Assembly (NCBI GenBank): GCA_037447655.1
Contig: JBBHKE010002501.1
Location: 1 to 26,717, forward strand
Reading direction: 5' to 3'
Origin: Zygnema cylindricum
Taxonomy: Eukaryota > Streptophyta > Zygnematophyceae > Zygnematales > Zygnemataceae
Length of the DNA stretch: 26,717 bases
The notes under the pieces were generated by a model, which saw only the letters and a program-made list of their open reading frames with translations, was not told the origin of the DNA and did not search any database. A program made the translations under genes and the position numbers. Numbering within the stretch: the stretch's first letter is position 1; each line of letters starts with the position of its first letter. Below are positions 1-10,604 of this stretch, piece by piece.

Positions 1-2512
1 GTCGGCCGGGTCGGAAAGAGCTGTTGGCCCTTCACAATATACACAAGTTGAAGGTGAAGATAAAGTTTGTCTAGAGGGTAGCCCACACCAATCGAGCTTG
101 GACAGTCAGGCCGGTAGGAGGGGTAGTTGAGTTTCTGAGTAGCTCTTTCTAAAGCGGTTCCTCTAAGTCGTACCAGCCCGACCTTGGAGGGAACCGTCTC
201 CACCATCTCAAACCGCTCAATCTCAAGACATGGCCACCAGTAGACCATCCCGTGGCCGAATCTTTCTCGTCACCTGGAAGGAACCAGCACACAGAGCTCC
301 CAGGAGCCTAAGAGAGGGAGAAGATTCGATCACCGTGACAATAAAGGCGGGGTCACACCGGTGGTGAAAGAATAGACGTTCCCTTCGCCCGCGACTGCCG
401 TACCTAAGCAACCTTGTACCGCTGCCCCGACTGTGCGACCTACGGGAGGATTGTGGCAGAAAAGACCTAGCAATCCAGAGGTTCCAGGCCTAGGAATAGC
501 GGATTTGACCAGGGTAGTCAGCAGGGCTCAGGAACTGGTAAATGTTTTGGCGTCACAGGGAAAGGCTACGGCGGGGCCGCACCTGTCACCGTAGACTTGG
601 AAGCATTAAAGGCGGAAAGAAGAAATTCATGGGAACAAGAATTGAATCTTATTCAGGAAGGCGGCGTTGGTCTAGTGGGCTACTCAACGGCCAGACACCC
701 ACTACTCTTGAGACCGGGCCACACCCCCAAGCACCGGTTCAAGAACCCGCTTCTTTCTCAGGACGTTATTAGGGATGCCTTCCTCGGAGACTGACCGAGA
801 TACTCCTCTTCAGCGGGAAGGGGGGGAAACCAAAGGACATAATGGGAAGGATTTGGGCGCAGATTCCCGGCCTGAACTTGCTGATTTTTCCTGGGGCGCG
901 CCCACCTTGGTCTCTGTAGAGGCCTCATCCGCAGCAGAAGCGTTGGTGGAATTGTGACCGGACGAGAGGATACACATTTCATTGAGACCAACCTCCTCTC
1001 CTCCATCACCTCCACATCCATCCCCTGATCTTCCTTCTTCTTCTCCTCCTCCACCATCACCACCTCGCGCACTCTCTCCTTCGCCATCCCTTTCTCCTGC
1101 AACAACAATCCGTGGATCACCGAACCCGCCTATCTTACCCTACAAATACGACGTCCATGCCTACTCACCTCCTCACAAGCGTTCCCCATCTTCCAGCTTA
1201 GGAACTCCTCCTCCCGAGACCTCCAAAAGGCGGCACAAGAGAGAGACACTTTTTCCTCAAAGTCCCCACGTCTTCGTCCCCGCCACCATCAATTCCCCAA
1301 GGACCTCCTTTGAACAGACCTCGTCTCCACATCCCATCGGAGGAGACAGTTCTTAGGGAGGAACAAGCCTCTCCTGGATATAGAGGAGCAGACGAGAAGA
1401 AATCTTTTACCAGAGCAAAACCAGCTAGGAATACTAACCCTCCAACTATATATTCAGCAGCGAGAACTTCCTCAGCGAGTTTTGGGGTTCCATCTCTCAC
1501 CGGGCAGCTCCTTCTACCGGAGGAGGAGGCGCCTCCAATCCAAAATAAGCAGATCTAGGGGTCATTTCACGGGCTCAATTTGTCATTCATGCTCGGCCTT
1601 CCTCGCCGTAGTTCACCAACCTTGCGGAGAAAGTGAAAATGGGGTACGTAAGGATTTTTACAGGGGACAGTTCGGGGATCGCGTTCTCATATTTTTAATT
1701 GTTGTGGAAATCTTTCACACAATCTGAAAGAACCAAGAATAGGGGGGAGAAATCCCTGAGGACTTCGAAACTACGCCCTTCCCAATAATGGTCAATTATC
1801 TCGCTAGCGGCGCTTTCGCAGATTACAAAGAGCGACAACCTCTCTTGATTGCTCCCAGCATCAAGATTTCAGACCTAGTGCTCGATGCGGTAGTCTTGCA
1901 AGCGGAAGCCGACTTAGCTGCTCTTGCAGCCGCTCTTGTCACACCTACCTTCAAAGATGACATGAAACTACAAGCACAAGGTCAAGCCTATGTCAACCAA
2001 CCACAGGCCATCCAAGCCGCCAGAGCCGCCACCCGAATGGTCGCAAATCCTACACCCTGTACTACCCTTTTGAACATCTGGAGGCTCCATTACATAAAAA
2101 AGAAATGAATCGGCTATCAAGGAATTTACGGAATTCCGGTGTCTAAAGAGTGAAACAACACACACTCTTTTCAACAAGCTGTCAAGCCTCTGTCAAAAGA
2201 CAAAATTATCAACCATCGATCTTCAAGCTATAGCCACCAAATATTTCATCGCCGTCCGAAATTCTTTCGGGCCCACAGGGCAGACCGCCCTCGACAATTG
2301 GATTGTTGGACAGGTCATCCAGGATATCAATCCATCTGCTAAAGATATTTGGCTGGTCGCAATGAAGCTCTATGACCACTTCGTTCATAATGAGGCTAAA
2401 GAGAAGGTGGTAACCAGCAAAACCAAGGGAAACTAGGCAGGGTTTGCCGAGGAAATGTTGTGACAGTGAAGAATCAGCATTACCTCTAGCTTTGCGGAAG
2501 CTTAAGGGGAAA
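1..2512 (+). pseudogene. gag remnant (N-terminal, proline-rich and capsid-like regions), left copy
   Basis: Fragments in shifting frames match the right-copy gag. Examples are WPGRKE near position 10, GGVVEF near 115, PLQREGGET near 805, a Ser/Pro-rich tract near 990-1190 with the shared block PILPYKYDV near 1130, HIPSEETV near 1330, and NYLASGAFADYKERQPL near 1793. Several stops and frame changes separate these blocks, so no gag protein can be made. The capsid-like part (about 1640-2512) has lost similarity to any domain I recognise by eye. It is called gag from its position before the zinc knuckles. It ends at an in-frame TAA (2513-2515) that the right copy shares as TAG. Confidence 0.75.
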
Positions 2513-2515
2513 TAA

Positions 2516-3060
2516 GTGGTGGATAGCAGATCTGAACCAACCATATGGGCCGATGAGTGAGTCTTCCTGTACAATTGTTTGAACTGTCTGCAGACCGGTC
2601 ATGAATGGAAGCGATACACTCGAAAGCTCAAACCGGAATTGGCCCTCAAGCAGAACAAATGGGAAAAGGAAAGAGCTGAAATGACTAAGAAGCAGGAAGA
2701 AAGGAAACAAGGGGGAGGATTGTAGAACAAAACACCGATGACCAAAAACAATTACTGTCCAACTCCCCGGTCTGAAACTGCTTAAATGTCCCAAGCTCAG
2801 TTGCAACAAATCAAACTCCCAAAGTTCGATGATGCGCAAATCTGCTATGAGTTACGGAGCAAATACTCCACCGAGGGCTCCAAATGTGAGGCTTGCATTT
2901 TCATGGGACACAAACAGGGGCATTGTTTCGGAAAGAATGGGGTTCCAAAGGAGATGATGCAGTATGCGCTGTTTACCGGCGGAGGAAAAACAGCCATGAA
3001 TCCTCTCCCTCTCCAGTTCCTTTACCCTTGGGGGCATCGCACCATGAACGAACCAAAATG
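2516..3060 (+). pseudogene. gag nucleocapsid remnant with zinc knuckles, left copy
   Basis: Two CCHC zinc-knuckle motifs (CX2CX4HX4C) are readable, as in the right copy. The first, near 2575-2616, reads CLNCLQTGHEWKRY, so its last zinc ligand is Tyr instead of Cys. The second, near 2887-2928, reads CEACIFMGHKQGHC and is intact. Between them lies a Lys/Glu/Gln-rich charged stretch interrupted by a stop near 2723, with another stop just before MSQAQLQQ at 2786. CCHC knuckles of this kind bind RNA during packaging in LTR retrotransposons. Here the gene is broken. Confidence 0.8.
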
Positions 3061-3990
3061 AACGCAAACAGGTCAAGCCAGACTTACTTTGGAGAATATA
3101 ATCCAGCAGCAGAGCCAGCAATTGGCCGCAATAGATTGGCAGAATTAGCAACCATGCGTTTCGAATCTCCCTCCCAGACTCCAGCTCTGACGGTTGCTTA
3201 GAAACTCAAATGGAGGAAGCAACAGTTACTACAAAAGCTAGTGGAGCTCAAACAAGAAGCCATAGCAGGGGGAGATGATGACGATATTATGGGGTGGGAT
3301 ATGGAACCTCTGAATGCTCACCATGCTCGTACATTTATGTCATGAGCCTAAAATGTGGGCATGGGAAACAACCGAAGACAACTCCGCACCTCGACATGGG
3401 AGCAGAGGAAAGACAAGCAAAGATTGGCTCTATGGGACCATAATAGAAGAACCACGGCACCATTGTCCTTCACACCCCGGTCGGTGATTTGGAATAACGA
3501 CATAGGTCTCGGAATCAAACCCACAAAATTTGCCTCCCCCTACTGTGAAGAAATTGCCTCCCGAATTCAAAAATTATAAGACAACTAAACAAAGGGAGAT
3601 GGAAAAACAAGCAAAAGAGGAGGAAAACGAAAAAACCAAGTTAGGTTCGAACGATATATGGCGAAACGCCCGGAAGATAACAAACCAAAAAGTCCTCCTA
3701 CGCTGGAATCCGACAATGAAAGTGAGGAAGCAGGGGAGAGGGAGCAAGAAAAATCGGAGGAACTAGGTTCCCCCATTTCGTCACCAAAAACTCAACCTCT
3801 TTCCTTCAAACCAGCAGTGATGTTAGTTAGGCATCTTATGCCCTATGCCCTCACTCATTTGAAAACACTAGCCTCTTCCCACAACCTGCCAAAAGAAATC
3901 CTCATTTAGGCACTTGGAGAGGAGATTCACTCAAGAGGGGAGAAAAGAGACCTGGCATACCAGCGCAGGTCAGTCTTTTTGTCAGCAGAT
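3061..3990 (+). pseudogene. Spacer between nucleocapsid and protease, left copy
   Basis: This stretch corresponds to 13067-12304 of the right copy. Shared blocks include MGWDMEPP-like sequence near 3292, LSFTPRSVIWNNDIGLGIK near 3460, an acidic Glu/Ser-rich segment near 3690-3760, and LVRHLMPYALTHLKTLASS near 3823. The region looks low-complexity and charged, with no catalytic motif I can recognise. Stops and frame changes are scattered through it. It may be part of a long gag or a gag-protease linker. Confidence 0.6.
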
Positions 3991-4460
3991 CCAAAGACCC
4001 CTATGATGGATAGGGATTATAAGACGTTATTTGTGGCGCTGATCCTCAATCAGAAGGCAAATTTCAAACTCAACGGATACGGAGGATACCAGGATGCAGT
4101 GGTCGACACCGAAGCACTCCCAAACCTAATTACCACTTCAGCTCTGCAATAAATGCTCGAAGAACTCTGACCGGAAATCTGCCCTTGTAACATTTGCCTG
4201 AGCACGGTTAGCAGTGGGATCCAACCGGTCCATGGAATTATCAAAACCATGTTAATTGAGTTCTCCAATGATGCGGGTCAAAAAGTCTGAATTCAGCTTC
4301 CCTTCTTGGTGGTGGAATGTAAGCAGTTTGAAATTTTGTTGGGGATGGCCACCTGGACAAAGTTAAATATTGGTTAAAGTGTGTGGGAGGAGCAGTTTAC
4401 AGTTCAGGACCTTGAGGATCCGGAGGGGGTCAAGGTGGTGGTACCCTTGGATTTATAGAA
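3991..4460 (+). pseudogene. Retropepsin-like aspartic protease remnant, left copy
   Basis: The active-site region reads VVDTEALPNLIT (about 4099-4134). That matches the retropepsin core D-[ST]-G-A with the catalytic-loop Gly replaced by Glu. The second hallmark, the I-L-[LG]-G block, is readable as FEILLGMATW near 4329-4358. Between them are stops near 4150 and 4288. In Ty3/gypsy elements this protease cleaves the Gag-Pol polyprotein. This copy lacks the loop Gly and the frame is interrupted, so it should be inactive. Confidence 0.7.
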
Positions 4461-4559
4461 TCAGGGGAAAACGAATGTTCCCGTAGGTGTATATTATCCT
4501 GTTTATGCCACCCACATTCATTAGAACTGCTCGCCAGTGCCACCGACATCGCCGAAGTG

Positions 4560-5402
4560 ATATAGCAATTCCCTATTTCTAAGCGGTGGGAAGAGGGATA
4601 CCAGAGCAGATTATCACAGGTAGCCACACTTCGGCGGGAAGTGGACCAGTCTTCGCAACTGTTTTTGCCAAGGAGAAAAAGCCTCGGTTAGAATCTTTGG
4701 AGGTTCCACCCGAAAATCAGAAATTCAATCGACAAGTGGTGTCATTATCAATTCCGGATTCCAGACTCCAGATACTATCACTATTCTTTGGAATTAGCTC
4801 GGACCTAGAAGGTGTTTTGAAATCAAGATATAAAGTGGAGTCCTATGTGGCCGTGGAAATCTCACCCAATGCTCGGGCAGTCAATGAACACCGACTACAA
4901 CTGCTTCACCAATTGTATCCCCAGCAACTCCCCGTATCCGCCATCTGCTGAGCTCTTTGAAGCCTTCCCCAGAATGTTGACAACATCCGGGAACCCCATT
5001 TACTTATGCTGGAAAGAGTAGATCAAGTAATAGCATGATGGTCGTGGTAAGGATACTCTCTAGCAGGAAAAGGCCAGTGACATGAGGACAGCCGAAGTCG
5101 AACCTTCTTCCAGATGATTAAATTAATTCCCTGGCTCCAGCAGTTCCAAGACACACCAGTGAGGTTTGTTTTGGAGAATGTTCACCCGGAGGATGATAAA
5201 GAAAACATGTCGCTAACAGCTGGAATCAGGTTACGCAAATTCTAGAGGCTCCACTCGTTTTTTACGCAGCGCAACTGGGATCAAAAGCTCACAGAATTCG
5301 GGCTTACAAGACCAATCTAATACCCTTGTCAGTCATAAACGAGCTTTTACAAAACCACCAAACAGATCCTCGGATTACCTTGCAACAAATACTCGGGCCA
5401 GG
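4560..5402 (+). pseudogene. DNMT3-like cytosine-5 methyltransferase remnant, truncated, left copy
   Basis: Methyltransferase motif I is visible as ILSLFFGISSDLE near 4769-4807, followed by YVAVEISPNARAV near 4845 (SAM-binding strand 2 region). The motif IV region (about 5028-5060), which should contain the catalytic Pro-Cys, is destroyed: the Cys codon is now Trp and stops flank it. Motif VI is readable as FVLENVHPEDD near 5164-5196. The motif VIII region is out of frame near 5250-5310. Sequence stops matching the family after LQQILG at about 5398, so motifs IX and X are missing. The frame upstream (about 4570-4760) is a charged linker shared with the right copy. Confidence 0.75.
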
Positions 5403-5669
5403 GCTGTCGAGCGTGCCGGAAACATCGGAGGAGGGCCCACTGCCCGGGTAATTGGCATTAGAGTCCTGCAAACAACCTTCCCCAGAATGCGAATGCTCAC
5501 CACAACCATGCTTGTGCCCAATGATGCCCGCCTTGTTCCTATGGGCATGCATGCAAAGGTGGGGATGAGTGCTTGGGGAGGGCGAAAAGATATCCCCTCC
5601 CCCCTCTCCTTCCCCCTCCAGGACGGGGGAAAGGAGAGAACCCTTAGAGGTGGAGCCGGGTCCTTGATT
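5403..5669. repeat. 265-bp direct repeat, copy 1 (outside the 3' LTR)
   Basis: Nearly identical to 6873-7138. Both copies begin at GCTGTCGA and end at TCCTTGATT on the + strand. Copy 1 lies between the truncated left element and the 3' LTR of the right element, separated from the LTR by only TTGG (5670-5673). Copy 2 lies on the inner side of the same LTR, in the 3' untranslated part of the right element. The + strand frame shared by both copies is a consequence of the duplication, not evidence of a gene. Confidence 0.9.
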
Positions 5670-5673
5670 TTGG

Positions 5674-6872
5674 TGACTATCTGTTGGAAGCCTAACAAAA
5701 ATCCTCTCAAAATCCGCTATTCTGGTACAAAAGATTCTGGTAATCGACCCCGGAAGAAACCCAACCAGAGCCCCAAAAAGGACTACCAAAGAGAGAACCC
5801 AGATGCTTCCACTCAGAAAAATGAAAGGATAGAAATATAAAAATGTGGTCTCAGAATTAACAATATCACCTTGCCCTTAAAAAAAAATCGAGATATAAAG
5901 TTAGGATGTGGAATAATAGCAAGCGAGCTCAACCTACCCCCAAAACGTAACGTGGGCAACCAAAAGGAGACGAAATCTCCCCCTGAAAACCCCGGAACAG
6001 GTAAGGCCTCCTTAACTCCTCGGTTTCCGCGACCCGGAACCGGCAAGACCCTTCTTGGTTTCCAACAAACACCAATCCCCAAACCGCCCAAAACAGGAAA
6101 GATGGTGCCAACCACCCAACCGGACTATGATTTCCACAAAGGACGGATGCAAACCAAGATGGCAATAGGGTCACAATCACAAGCAAAACAAAAGTTCTCC
6201 ACAAAAAAGTTTGCTGGAATTTCTAGGGTTTTTCTCACGAGACAGTACTGAAATAGCAACCTGTCTCCCTCGGCCCGAAGTGCCTTATACAAGCAAAGTT
6301 TGTCCTATCGATAGTACCAAAGTCAAAGCAATACCAGGAGCCAATCACCGGCCAGGAATTGTTATCGTACAGACATAAGACAAAACATGTTGTACTACAC
6401 TCAGAGCAAAAAGTTAGGCGACTATCTCCGGCTAGATTAGAAGCCACGTGGTTTTCTATGACAGAATCCTGAGCAACAAAGTTCTAAATTCACGTGAAAC
6501 GCCTAACTTTAACTCACATTAATAAATGCTCTACCAGGCTGGTGGACCTGAACTAACGTCTTACTGATAGCCAACAGTAAAATCTACAAGACTATCCCAA
6601 AAGTTACGTGGCGTTCTAGAATGTAGCCTCCAACGGGACAGTTGGCAACTGGTCACATGTAACAGGATGGTAATCTTTGGAACGGAGTAACTTTGTCGTC
6701 CGGCCTCCCTTAGGCACGAAATAAAGTGCGTTCCATTCAGTTAGGAAAATAGAAGAATCTGGTCCGGCTGAGTGCGCTCCTTTCCCCGTACTTTAATAAC
6801 CGTATAGAGGAAAAAGGCCTGGGAATCCTTGGTAAGATAAAAGGGGTCCCTGTGAAGCACATGAGCTTGACA
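5674..6872 (-). repeat. 3' LTR of right element
   Basis: Direct repeat of 16837-18036, with the same TG...CA ends on the element strand. Aligned by eye over the first ~290 bases of the + strand, it differs from the 5' LTR at about 18 positions plus small indels, mostly transitions. A 265-bp repeat borders it on both sides. A TATA-like box corresponding to that of the 5' LTR lies at 6285-6290. Confidence 0.9.
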
Positions 6873-7138
6873 GCTGTCGACCGTGCCGGAAACATCGGAG
6901 GAGGGCCCACTGCCCGGGTAATTGACATTAGAGTCCTGCAAACAACCTTCCCCAGATTGCGAATGCTCACCACAACCATGCTTGTGCCCAATGATGCCCG
7001 CCTTGTTCCTATGGGCATGTATGCAAAGGTGGGGATGAGTGCTTGGGGAGGGCGAAAAGATATCCCCTCCCCCCTCTCCTTCCCCCTCCTGGACGGGGGA
7101 AAGGAGGGAACCCTTAGAGGTGGAGCGGGTCCTTGATT
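6873..7138. repeat. 265-bp direct repeat, copy 2 (3' untranslated region, inside the 3' LTR)
   Basis: Lies between the integrase stop and the 3' LTR and nearly matches 5403-5669. On the element strand it contains a purine-rich stretch (about 7102-7060). It abuts the LTR exactly at 6872/6873, inside the palindrome GACAGCTGTC. Confidence 0.9.
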
Positions 7139-7150
7139 CCCCCCCCTCTT
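7137..7150 (-). promoter_or_regulatory. Polypurine tract candidate
   Basis: The element strand reads AAGAGGGGGGGGAA just after the integrase stop. LTR elements use such a run to prime plus-strand DNA, and it normally touches the 3' LTR. Here it lies 265 bases from the LTR defined by the TG...CA repeat, next to the start of repeat copy 2. Either the tract is not the functional one or the true LTR boundary is at 7138. Confidence 0.45.
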
Positions 7151-7178
7151 AGTCGACTGTGACTAAGACTTTGAAATA

Positions 7179-8372
7179 TTACCCCCCCAATTCGCAGTTC
7201 CCACAAAACCAGAGAGCAAGGGGTTTAGGACGAGGGTCCCAAGAGGAGGGGAGACAAGATTGATGCCAACACTGGTCGCATCGATCACAGACCAGTACAG
7301 AATTATGGGAGGAAGATGAGAGGCATTCGGAGGAACACAAAGGCGGATCAGCAAAATAGGTAAGGTGGAAAGTAGGTTCGTCTTCCAATCCTCGGAGGTG
7401 ACAGGGAGCCACATTGATCTGATTTTCTTTGATCTTCCGCCCATCCTTCCCTTCAAGTGTCAAGACCCCCTTATAGGAGACTTCCACTACCTTCAAAATC
7501 ACCCTCCCCGCTGAAATGTCCAGAGTGTCCTTTTTCTGTTGCATCCGATACACGAAATCCCCGGGTAGAAATTGCCGTTGCCGCGGGACAAAATTCCTGC
7601 TCCGGCGTTGCGAATACCAGAGTTGATCTCGGTGCTGAGCTGCTTGTAAATTCCCCATGGCTAGAGGCATTTCCCGGTGAAATACCTTGGCCCTGTCGGC
7701 AATCAATTTTTCGACCGTTCCCTTGCTGTCCATCTCCGGAAGGACCACTGCTTGGGCCGAGGCAGCGCCGGGGAGGATGGGGTGCCGTCCGAACAAAATG
7801 AAGTATGGACTGTAGGAGTGGGGGGATGCTTGCCGGCTGAATTGGTACCCCATGGCGATCCAAGGCACCCTTCTATCCCACTCTCCTAGATCCTCTTCCA
7901 CAGCATATTTACGCAGTGACTGCTTCACTCTCTGCACGCACCTTTCCGCCAAACCGTCGGCTTGTGGGTGGTCTCGGCTGGTCAAGCGGTGGTCGATGAG
8001 GCACAATTCCAACAAGTTGGAGAATTCTCCGGCATATTCGGAGCCTTGGTCGGTCAAAACTTCGGCTGGTGCCCCAAATTGGGAAAGCACTCTCGGCAAG
8101 AATGCTTCCGCAATCGCCTTGGACTCCTTCCTCGGTAAGACCACCAATTCGATCCACTTGGAAAAATGCTCCATCATTACCAGCACAAAGAGGTTCCCTC
8201 GTCTACTAGTGGGGAGAGGACCCAGCAGATCTAGAGACCACCGATAAAACATCCCCCTGATAGGAAGGGAATTGAGCTGAGCACCTCCCTTTTTGTCGAA
8301 AGCTGCTTTGACTCGGTCACAGGAGGAACACGTCTCCACAATCCGGTTGACTCGGGTCCACAACCCTGCCAC
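7179..8372 (-). CDS. pol: Integrase catalytic and C-terminal domains with terminal PHD finger
   Basis: Open frame of 397 codons ending at TAA (7181-7179). Residues 15-18 (CSSC) supply the Cys pair of the HHCC zinc domain, whose His pair lies in the preceding frame. The DDE core has Asp48 (WSLDLLGPLP), Asp108 (LTDQGSEYAGEF) and Glu143 (DHPQADGLAERCVQRVKQ), a D-D-35-E-like spacing (34 residues between the last two). The C-terminal DNA-binding region is FLPGDFVYRMQQKKDTLD through GVLTLEGKDGRKI and APCHL. Residues 346-393 are a PHD finger: C346, C350, C362, C365, H370, C373, C390, C393, with the usual Trp388 two residues before C390. The first pair is CX3C rather than CX2C. This is pol in origin and is marked as a CDS because the frame is uninterrupted, though it is separated from RT by a frameshift and has no convincing start of its own. 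Confidence 0.9.
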   Translation of the reverse strand: MAGLWTRVNRIVETCSSCDRVKAAFDKKGGAQLNSLPIRGMFYRWSLDLLGPLPTSRRGNLFVLVMMEHFSKWIELVVLPRKESKAIAEAFLPRVLSQFGAPAEVLTDQGSEYAGEFSNLLELCLIDHRLTSRDHPQADGLAERCVQRVKQSLRKYAVEEDLGEWDRRVPWIAMGYQFSRQASPHSYSPYFILFGRHPILPGAASAQAVVLPEMDSKGTVEKLIADRAKVFHREMPLAMGNLQAAQHRDQLWYSQRRSRNFVPRQRQFLPGDFVYRMQQKKDTLDISAGRVILKVVEVSYKGVLTLEGKDGRKIKENQINVAPCHLRGLEDEPTFHLTYFADPPLCSSECLSSSSHNSVLVCDRCDQCWHQSCLPSSWDPRPKPLALWFCGNCELGG

Positions 8373-10102
8373 CAGTACGATCCTGCGACCAAGGAGGTGG
8401 TCCGTTTCTGCCCAAAATGGTCACACTGCTGGTGAAGGTTAAAAATAAGAGTCTCCCTGTCGGCCGAGGGAGGAACCACTTTCCTCGTCCCATCTGCCCA
8501 CTTCCGGATTAAGATGCCCCTTTCCCACTCGTATGCCGCCATTCGTGTTTGCACCCGAGATAACTGCACTCCTGACAAATGCGGAAGAAGGAAACCTTGT
8601 TGGACAGATTGGAGTGCATCGGGATCGTTCAAAATATCTTTCCGTCCGGCCCCTATTAGCGCCTGCCCCTCCACGTCTGCAGAGAAAGTGGACATTTCCC
8701 CCCCAGATTGAGGAAGCCAAATAAAGGCAGAGGAAGCTCGAATGAGTCCCAAACTGATTTCAGGGTCTTCATCATGGCGGGCCCCGGTGGAATCTCTAGT
8801 GGAAGGGTCAGGATTTCTGCTAAGTCCGTCGGCATTCCCATGAATCTCTCTGGCCCGGTGGATAATGTCGAAGTCATATTCCTGCAGTATTAACACCCAC
8901 ATAACGAGCTTGCCAGTGAGCTTGCTGTTCTCCATAATCCACTTAAGAGGCAGGTGATCTGTGATCAGAGTGAAATGGACTCCGTATAGGTATGGTCTGA
9001 AGTGTTGGATGGCCCATACCGCCGCCAATAATTCCCCGTGATAGCTGCTGTAATTCCCCTCCGCTTGGTTATTACTCCTGCTGGCGTAAGCTACCACATA
9101 TTCGGCACCAGCATCATCCAGTTGGGCTAAAACAGCTCCCAATCCAAACCGGCTCCAATCAGTGTAAAGGAGGAAAGGTCTTTGGTGATCAGGCATTCGT
9201 AGCACTGGGTGTTGCTTGAGGGAATCCTTGAGGAACAGGAAGGCAATTTGTTGCTCCTCCATCCATTGCCACTCTTGGCCTTTCCGCAACAACTGGTTCA
9301 GAGGCTGAGCGTGGCTGCTAAAATCAGGGATGAATCTCTGATAATAGTTAGCCAGGCCTAAAAATGTGCGGATTGCAGAGACGTCTTGAGGACGGGGTAG
9401 GGCATGAAGGGTCGCAACTTTGACCATATGGGGACCCACTGTCCCGGGTGTAACTTCGTGTCCCAGGTAAATAATTTTCTGCACCCCAAAAATTCCCATA
9501 CCCGGGTGACATTTCAAGCCCGCTGCTTGGAGAGCTCGGAGTACAATCTGTATGTGCTCCAGGTGTTCCTCGAAGGTCTTCGAGAAGATAATCACATCGT
9601 CTATATAGCACCGTGCACAGTCAATTCCCCGGAGTGCCTCGTCCATGGCACGTTGGAATTTGGCTGGCGCATTCTTCAGCCCAAATGGCATGTAGAGCCA
9701 TTCATACAATGTGGACCTTGCCCAAAAAGCTGTCCTTTCCCGGTGCTTTGGCTCCATCGCGATCTGGTGGAACCCATTTTTCATGTCTAGTGTGGAGTAA
9801 ATGGTGGCCCCGGCCAGCGAGCCAAAAATCTCTTCCGAGGTAGGCATTTGGTATCGGTCAGGTACAGTTGCCGTATTAAGCATCCGGTAATCTCCACACA
9901 TCCGAAAGTCCACCGTTTTCCCTGATGAGTCCTTCTTGGGTGGGAGAACAGTTGGAGACGCAAATCCATTGAGTCCGGTACTTTCTAGAAACAATCCTGC
10001 TTTTACCAGAGTTTGTACCTTTGCCGTGATGAACTCCTTTTCCTTGAAACTGAGAGGGTACTGCTTCTGCCAAACAGTAGACGTCTCGTCTATTAAATCG
10101 AT
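8370..10102 (-). pseudogene. pol: Reverse transcriptase and RNase H of pol, with start of integrase
   Basis: The frame is open from 10102 to 8231. RT blocks are present in order: YPLSFKEKEFITAKVQTLV, FASPTVLPPKKDS, DFRMCGDYRMLN, YSTLDMKNGFHQI (catalytic Asp), FGLKNAPAKFQRAMD, and CYIDDVIIFS, with the active-site YIDD at 9607-9596. The connection domain follows (YLGHEVTPGTV, FLGLANYYQRFIPDFS). RNase H is next, with Asp in LLYTDWSRFG, Glu in SSYHGELLAAV, and Asp in LITDHLPLKWI, then HGNADGLSRNP. The C-terminus holds the His pair of the integrase zinc-binding domain (NLHQQCDHFGQKRT) and YWW. A frameshift near 8370 then separates it from the integrase frame. All RT and RNase H catalytic residues I can check are intact, and this is the longest open frame in the window (about 620 codons). 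The upstream breaks mean it cannot be made as part of a full polyprotein. Confidence 0.93.
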
Positions 10103-10202
10103 TCAAAAAGGGGCTCCAATTTCTCAGTGACTGCGACAAGTTTGAGAGTTGGAGAGAGAAGTTAGAGATAGACTGCCTCGACTTCTATATTTCTTTTCAG
10201 AC

Positions 10203-10604
10203 CTAGAAAATACTAATAAAACCATTAGTTTCTACACCTAAGGTCCAATCCATCTTTTCGGGTTCCACCGCTGCCCTGCCCTCTGGGGGTCTACCCCAGC
10301 GGGAGATATCGAATTCCATCCCTACCTGCGGGTCTACCTCAGCTCCTCCCGTTAGAATGCTGCTGCTAACAACTTCCGCTAAGTTGTCTCTCTCCGAGCC
10401 TCCGCTCCCCCCCACTGAGGAATTCCTTAGTTTCGGTAAAATGCTGGGACTGGAAAATTTTGATGATAAAAACTGTTTTCTTGCCTCCCTCCCCCCCTCA
10501 AGCTGCAAGTGGGCCTGCACCGCTAACAACTTTGGAGCTTGAAGGTAACGATCCCTCGATTGCGGAGACTGAAGGCTAGAGAAGGCCAGAGAATGTTTTA
10601 TCAC
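10203..10604 (-). pseudogene. Linker between methyltransferase and reverse transcriptase
   Basis: An open frame of 133 codons continues from the end of the methyltransferase (frame of SMDLNAIT). It contains LLAVQAHLQLEGG and a Ser/Gly-rich segment SSVGGSGGSERDNLAEV, and ends at a stop near 10203. LLAVQAHL resembles the start of a second small domain, but I cannot assign it. From 10202 to 10105 a short frame carries TEKLEPLFES, which is the usual lead-in to a Ty3/gypsy RT, before a frameshift near 10097-10105 into the RT frame. Confidence 0.5.

Larger units (their letters stand above)
1..5402 (+). mobile_element. Left copy: decayed, truncated Ty3/gypsy retrotransposon (gag to methyltransferase)
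   Basis: This stretch is colinear, at DNA and protein level, with the - strand copy between about 16290 and 10925. The order is gag N-terminus, capsid-like region, CCHC nucleocapsid, protease, methyltransferase. It starts inside gag at the window edge, so its 5' LTR is outside the window. It ends inside the methyltransferase at about 5402, directly after the residues LQQILGPG, where the sequence switches to the 265-bp repeat of the neighbouring element. No RT, integrase or LTR of this copy is present. Stops and frameshifts are far more frequent than in the right copy, so it is the more decayed of the two. The two copies form an inverted pair with arms of about 5.4 kb. Confidence 0.9.

Noticed and set aside
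7457-8247. + strand frames over the integrase (114 and 131 codons)
   Set aside because: They are antisense shadows of the clearly identified integrase frame.
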